DNA of 64,000 nt from Tulasnella sp. 424 (taxonomy: Eukaryota; Basidiomycota; Agaricomycetes; Cantharellales; Tulasnellaceae), in NCBI GenBank assembly GCA_019633425.1, contig WSUB01000003.1, forward strand, positions 127,480-191,479, read 5' to 3'. The notes below the pieces were generated by a model that saw only the letters and a list, made by a program, of their open reading frames with translations, did not search any database and was not told where the DNA came from. Each line of letters opens with the position of its first letter. Position 1 is the stretch's first letter. Positions 58,612 through 64,000 of the stretch are shown here, in pieces. Made by a program: the position numbers and the translations under genes.

Positions 58612-59324
58612 TGTTAGCTGCTCCAGGAGTCGACACCGGGTGGGGCATTCCAAGCTGGGATAGCCGCTACCAAAAGAATACCTCCAATTTGTTTATTGCC
58701 GTTGATTTCGTGATTCTATGCGTTGCTCATATGGTGCGTATCTCAGATGTCGTCAAAACCACAACTGACTTGATTTCAACGGATCTAGCGTCACGGTCAT
58801 GCCAGTTTCGTTTTCAATATGTTATGAAAAACTATTGTTCTATCTTGATCCGTTTCTCACCTCCTGATGTGTGATCTTTGTTTGCAAGACTCTGGCATCT
58901 ATCTTCATGCTTTTCGTCGTCTTTCCGGTAAGCATATCCTCGGGAAATGGCCAACTCTGCTAGCCGGAGCAGTCAGCAAAAGCGCTCGGCGCTAAGATTG
59001 CCGTCCGCCGATTGTAAGGCCCCAGAAAGCTTTTGACAATATAGATCCCTCTTTTAGTGATTTGTTCCGCCTTTAAATCCTCCGGCATATTTTCAGACTA
59101 TTTAGAATCCCTTGTTTACCTTTCATCGGCTTATTTGCGAGCTGGAGGACTTTGTTGTCGCATCCAACTGCTTCCAAGTCTTAGGTCAACGATGGATGGC
59201 TAGTTAAGACTCCCATATGCACATAGATACATCTCAATTGTGAGGACGAACGGAAAATAACGAACAAACTACATGTATCTGGTCGCATGATTTACGCAGT
59301 ATTCACCATTCCTTCGACTCCGAA
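58612..59324. other. Intergenic
   Basis: Apart from the open stretch to 58874 mentioned with the hypothetical gene, nothing is seen. Confidence 0.35.
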
Positions 59325-59875
59325 AAGTTGTTCCAATGGTTTTGATGCTGACGCCTTCTGACATCACTGGGAGGATGGATCGGATTTGAGGTGTAGGGAT
59401 GGTTTCGGAAAAGGACGTGTTCGGTCTGGACGGCGTCACAGCTCTAAGCAAGTCGCCGCCGTGACGTCGTCGTTCCGTCCATCCCTGGGGGCGAATGCCG
59501 CGACCTCCCATATCTATGCCGCTCGGGCAGCAGCGTTTGTTCTATTAGCACCCATCAGTATAGTAGCTCCCCTACCATCCTCGAGTACAGCTGCAAGTGA
59601 AATGACGGTTAAGGACTCAAAGATTTGGTAGCCCACACCGACGTCGAATTTGCTTATGTAAACAACCCCACACTCGTCATTCGGTCAGTCTTCGAAGTTT
59701 GAGCGACAACCACACCCAATAACGGCGACCATCATGATGTCCGACTCTAATGGTGCGGACTAAAAGATTATACCTGACGTCCTTTCTGACTATATAGCTT
59801 TCCCGACAGACGTCACAAGCGATGGGGAAACGGTGAAGCGTTTTCTGGCTGGCAGCAAAGTGGTATATTTCCAGG
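59325..59875. repeat. Divergent-promoter repeat, copy 2
   Basis: Contains the first codons of the PH-protein gene on the minus strand (reading MSEGVSIKTIGTT, then unrelated sequence at 59319) and runs into BTB gene 1 on the plus strand. Confidence 0.85.
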
Positions 59876-60677
59876 TCAGTGAGGAAAGCTGATCCCTAGG
59901 TCTGATTAACTACGAAAAGTGGGCATATATAAACACAAGCACCTGACTCTGTAGATCGAAGAAACCACCTTTGCAATCCCTGAGAAATCCCTCCTTGACT
60001 CCGAATTTTTCGCAGACTTGCTGGCCTCGAAGCATCTAGGCGAACCAAAAGAGGGAGACTTGGACAACCCAATCAAGCTTTCTGGGATCACAGCAGCTGA
60101 CATGAACAGTTTTATGATGGTCTTGGACGCTCGGTAAGCCAGCATCGCGAGTAATCTGTGCAGTGGTAGACTGATTTGCGCTTTTAAATACTTCAGGGAC
60201 TGGGAACCCCAAGTCTCTCTTAATCCCACCGAATGGGCCACTACACTTCGTCTATCGACCATGTGGTCCTTCCGGCGGGTTCGCGAATACATCATACGCC
60301 GTATCGAAAATCTACCAAGTCTCGACCCAGTTTGGAGAATTGAGTTGGCACGAGCCTTCGATATACCAAAGTGGCTTCATCCGATGTACGCTCAACTTTG
60401 CATGAGAGAGGAACATCTTTCGGCGGAGGACGGTATACGGCTCGACATCCATACATTTGCAGGGCTCTGCAAAATCAGAGAGCAAATAAAGACGACCCAA
60501 CTCCTGACGGCCGAGCAAAAGATCCACCAAGTTGAAAGCTGTAGTCATCGAGGTTCAAAGGTTGTCCAACGCACGGTCTGTAGCCATTGCATAAGCTATT
60601 CAAACTCCGGAACCAGCGAAAGCAGCGTGCTGGCCGCTATTGACAAAGCCCCAGAATTAGCCGTATCTGCATCTTGA
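59734..60677 (+). CDS. BTB/POZ-domain protein 1
   Basis: join(59734-59752, 59810-59874, 59955-60133, 60197-60677); 247 residues. BTB core: VVYFQIEETTFAIPEKSLLD, SEFFADLLASKHLGEPKEGD, NPIKLSGITAADMNSFMMVL, then LRLSTMWSFRRVREYIIRRI and ELARAFDIPKWLHPMY. This is the usual Agaricomycete BTB layout ('v.f.v.gt.F.vhr..L...S..F..m.......eg.....i.L.gv...dF..lL..l', then 'L.la..w.f..ir..ai..l'). The C-terminus holds a possible zinc site, CSHRG with VCSHC. BTB proteins act as dimerising adaptors, often for CUL3 ligases; no partner is visible. The start uses two consecutive ATG codons and exon 1 has only 19 nt. Confidence 0.82.
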
Positions 60678-61039
60678 TAGTCATTTACTCATTTGGAATG
60701 GGCCATAACCTTGTGATTCCAATTCAAACCTAGTTGCTCGGTCCGTATTGGGATTTTTCCTGGAAGCGGGAAGCGGTCTACCCTTCGACAATACCCGTGT
60801 TCGGACCACAAAAGAATAAACCCGCCATATTCCACCGGCAGTTTGGAGTTATTCTTGATGAGATCAGCGCTTACATAGCTGGAATATTGGATTTTTGAAG
60901 TGTAAGGATCCGACGGACAAATTCGAGTCTGACGCACCCTGCGTGCTAAAAGCATCGCACTCCGCGACGCGAGGGATTTCGTTATGGCATACATTGGCCT
61001 CTGACCGTATATCGCGCCACCTTTACATTAATGCTCTTG
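60678..61039. other. Intergenic between BTB genes
   Basis: 3' flank of BTB gene 1. The promoter repeat resumes at about 61040. Confidence 0.4.
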
Positions 61040-61330
61040 ATTTAGTACCATCCACGACTACAAATGAAGTGACGAACAAGGACTCAAAGATTTCGTAGCC
61101 CACACCGACGTCGAACTTGCTTATGTAAACAACCCGACACCCCGTCTTTCGGTCCGCCTGAGACTTGAGCGACCAAAACGGCGAACATCATGATGTTCGA
61201 CTCTAATGGTGCGGACTAAACGATTATAGCTGACGTCCTTTCTGACTATAGCTTTCCTGACAGACGTCAGAAGCGACGGGGAATCGGTGGAACACGTTCT
61301 GACTAGGAACAAGGCGGTCTACTTCCAGGT
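61040..61330. repeat. Divergent-promoter repeat, copy 3
   Basis: Shares CGACTACAAATGAAGTGACG-like sequence, TAGCCCACACCGACGTCGAA and the BTB exon 1-2 region with the other copies. The PH-protein side is missing. Confidence 0.8.
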
Positions 61331-62133
61331 CAGTGAAGAAAGCTGATCCTTAGGTCTGATTGGCTGCGAAAAGTGGGCATCTATAAACACTTCATTCTGT
61401 AGATCGAAGAAACCACCTTCGCGATTCCTGAGAAATCCCTGCTCAACTCCGAATTCTTCGCCAACATGCTAACCGCAAAGCATCTCGGCGAATCGAAAGA
61501 GGGTGACCTAGACAACCCAATCAAGCTTGTTGGGATTACAGTGGCCGACATGAATAGCTTTATGAAGGCCGTGGAGGTTCGGTAAGCCGGTATGGTGAGA
61601 GTGCTTAATGGAGGCGTTTACTGAATGACACCCGTGAATCTTCCAGAGACTGGAAATGCCCACCGAGTCTTAACCTCAGTGAATGGACCTCAGCTCTCCG
61701 CCTATCCACCATGTGGTCCTTCCTACTCATTCGTGGACACATAATACGCCACATCGAATCTCTACCGAGTCCCGACCCAGTCTGGAGAATCGAGTTGGCC
61801 CGAGCCTTTGACATACCCAAGTGGCTCCATCCGATGTACGCAGAGCTTTGCACGAGAGAAAAGCCTCTTTCCGCGGAGGAGGGGATACGACTCGGCATTC
61901 ATACATTCGCAGCGCTCTGCAGAATCAGAGAGCAAGTAAAGACGCGCATGCTTAAAGTGGCCATAGGGAAGATCCGTCAAGTTGAATATTGCAGGCATCA
62001 GGGTGCACCTGTCCGTCAATACGTTGTTTGTGCCCATTGCATCAGCCAGCCACAATGGCAAGAAGTCGACGAGCTTTTAGTGGTGGAGGCTATTAGCATG
62101 ACCCCAGACTTGGCCGTATCTAAGGCCATGTAG
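61190..62133 (+). CDS. BTB/POZ-domain protein 2
   Basis: join(61190-61208, 61264-61328, 61403-61581, 61647-62133); 249 residues. The first three exons have exactly the same lengths as in BTB gene 1 (19, 65 and 179 nt). Core: AVYFQIEETTFAIPEKSLLN, SEFFANMLTAKHLGESKEGD, NPIKLVGITVADMNSFMKAV, STMWSFLLIRGHIIRHIESL, ELARAFDIPKWLHPMYAELC. The C-terminal Cys/His group CRHQG with VCAHC is kept, which supports a structural zinc site. Presumed dimerising adaptor. Tandem duplicate of the preceding gene. Confidence 0.82.
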
Positions 62134-62481
62134 CTAGTTAACGTTCTTCGTCGCAAATGAGCCGTATTGCATACTCGCGCCATCCGTCATTATCTGTAAC
62201 CTGCTTCAAGGGGATTTGCACTTCGAAACACGAAAGACTTCGTTAAGGGAAAGACTGGTCACTGAACGCGCGCGTATCGGCGCATACGTGACATTAAATG
62301 ATCTCTACCAATGATGAAGAAGTATGTACAGTGCACTATCTTTGTTTATGCTAACCTAGAATGTCGAAAAGATGAAAGAGAAAAAGGAAATGAAAGACGA
62401 GAGACCCGGCGATACCATGACGAGAGTAAGACAGAGATGAAAGGAAAAAAGAAAGAAAATGCGAGTTCTAGGGTCTTACCC
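62134..62481. other. Intergenic between convergent genes
   Basis: 3' flanks of BTB gene 2 and the alternative oxidase. A purine-rich stretch (62370-62460) precedes the oxidase stop. Confidence 0.4.
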
Positions 62482-64000
62482 TCAAAGAGAGGGTTTTTCA
62501 AGAGAAGATTGACTTGGCTGCGACTCTGGCGCGCTCTCGTCCAACATTTCGCGAGTCTCCTTGATGAAGTCCGCGGCTTCAACACGCTCGAGGCTTAGAA
62601 AAGTCAAAAACGAAGTCGGTTAGGCACGTGTTTTCGGAGCGATCTCGACCAGGCACATTCTACTCACGCAATCTTGGATCCCTTGGTAATCATAGAAGGC
62701 TCCCTCAATGCGAAAGGGTTAACGTCTTCGGTTTGGTTCAAGTTGGCCAACGAGTGGTTGACGAATCGGTGGGTGGCTTCATCAGCACGAACTGCTTGGA
62801 TGACCTCCAAGAGGTTAGCGTCTTTGGATAAGCGCCAGTAATCGATGGCAATTTGAGGAGCAGGCATGTTCTCCCATTCTGGTAAGCGACCAGCCTGGAT
62901 GTCTTCAATCAGGCGCGTGTAAGTGAGGACGGCTTCTTCTTCGAGGAAACCGACGAAGCGGTGGGCGGTTTTGGGACTAGTGAGGTAAGCGAGGAAGAAC
63001 GCGTTGTAGAATACACTGTGTAACGCGAGGGGGGAAGAATTCCAGGTTCAGAAGGTGAGAAAAAAATCGATAGAACAGAAGTGATTCCTTACCCCTGAGC
63101 TCCGAGGACAAGTGCTCGGAACCAAATGCTGGGTTTCTTCATACTCATGAACGTCATAAGATGCATGCGTTCATTCTCGGACTCTTCCAAAAGAGTGTGG
63201 ATCCAGCCTGCATCTCGACGCATGAGTCGAAGACTGCGGAGATGGCGGACTAGGACACGATAAGGGAGGTCAGCTGAGCACTTGGCGGGAAATTGGGTGG
63301 AAGGTTCGGTGAACGTACGGGTGGCGGCGACCATGCCGGGGACGCCAGCGACGGTCTCGAGGAACAGAATTCTCAACAACCACTGATGGACGTCCATGCT
63401 ATAGCCCTTCGCTCTGAGTTCTTGGACAGACATATTGGAACCAGCAGGGATCTCCTTGTGCTTGTATCGCGTCAAGACGTCGAAACCGTATCGCAGGATT
63501 GCAACGCATACGGAGGCAACCTTGTCCCCGACGGTCTTACGTTCGTGTTGGAGAACCTAATCAATTGAGCACACGCCGAGCATGTATGAGCATGGGTGTC
63601 TAGACTTGGGGGTTCGGGGACCGAAGCGGATATGGCCAGGGGTATGCCGCGCACGCACCTTGACCGCATTTACTTCTTCGGGCGTGTAAACAGGGTGGAA
63701 GAGAACCCAATCACCGGTAATACTTGTCAAAGCTGAAGTATCATCGGACTTGGTTGGCATCAATGTGTCTTTTGGATGCGAGACGATGTTTCCTGGTTTC
63801 TCGTCTGTGGGAATGCGAGAGATTTGATTGGACGTTAGATGCCAGGGACGGTAGCTTGCACGCCGCAGCAGCAAGGTGGAGACTTTACCTTTGGGATGAA
63901 CACCCTCTGAGCCTTTACCGGCGGCATCGTCGGCCTTGAGAGCTGGGGCCGACCAGCGAGGAACGATAGAGAAGGACCTCTGCTGGTAGCGAGGAGCAGC
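62482..64000 (-). CDS. AOX1: Mitochondrial alternative oxidase (5' end beyond window)
   Basis: Minus-strand exons from the edge to 63889, then 63804-63659, 63556-63319, 63249-63093, 63015-62668, 62593-62482; phases agree. All di-iron ligand motifs are present: LFLETVAGVPGMV, LLEESENERMHLM, FLEEEAVLTYT and RADEATHRFVNH. AOX sits on the matrix side of the inner membrane and passes electrons from ubiquinol to oxygen without proton pumping. Upstream segments read DWVLFHPVYTPEEVNAVK and KTVGDKVASVCVAILRYGFD, usual for fungal AOX. The N-terminal part (RSFSIVPRWSAPALK) fits a presequence. The C-terminus ends ERVEAADFIKETREMLDESA then a Ser/Pro tail. The start codon is to the right of the window. Confidence 0.95.

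Overview
This window is eukaryotic nuclear DNA from a filamentous basidiomycete, most likely an Agaricomycete. Genes are cut by many 45-95 nt GT-AG introns with CTAAC/CTGAC-like branch sites. The protein families also fit: Agaricomycete F-box/LRR proteins, BTB proteins, TKL kinases, an alternative oxidase and a MedA-type regulator. I did not assign a genus. All gene models come from reading frames, splice signals and remembered family motifs; no database search was run. Exon sums were checked for phase where joins are given.

Region by region. 0-10 kb: 3' end of DNA polymerase alpha subunit B, an APH-like kinase, a decayed NFX1/ZNFX1-type helicase, a 5'-truncated MedA-like regulator, a TKL kinase, and two identical U6 snRNA genes inside a diverged duplication. 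10-19 kb: an F-box protein, COX20, a tandem pair of small Cdc25/rhodanese phosphatases (one frameshifted), a HIT protein with a 12-nt exon, and a histone-fold protein. 19-28 kb: the SH3-WW-RasGEF gene (Cdc25-type) and a truncated tandem copy of its catalytic end, with a second TKL kinase between them. 30-41 kb: two F-box families in a precise 2.6/2.4-kb tandem duplication, a spurious assembly gap, a MITE, and a PKC-derived pseudokinase joined to the 5' region of the TKL kinase. 41-52 kb: a PD-(D/E)XK-like protein and mostly housekeeping genes (NCS2/CTU2, mitochondrial uS12 and bL35, a TKL kinase-TPR fusion, NSE2). 52-64 kb: a Spo71-like PH protein, a divergent promoter copied three times with two BTB genes, and the alternative oxidase running off the right edge.

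The main theme is recurrent small segmental duplication that breaks genes. The TKL kinase segment occurs three times, each time touching a broken gene (MedA-like, RasGEF copy, PKC catalytic part). In the third case it supplies the upstream region of a new intact reading frame whose kinase active site is lost. Housekeeping genes between the duplicated blocks look intact.
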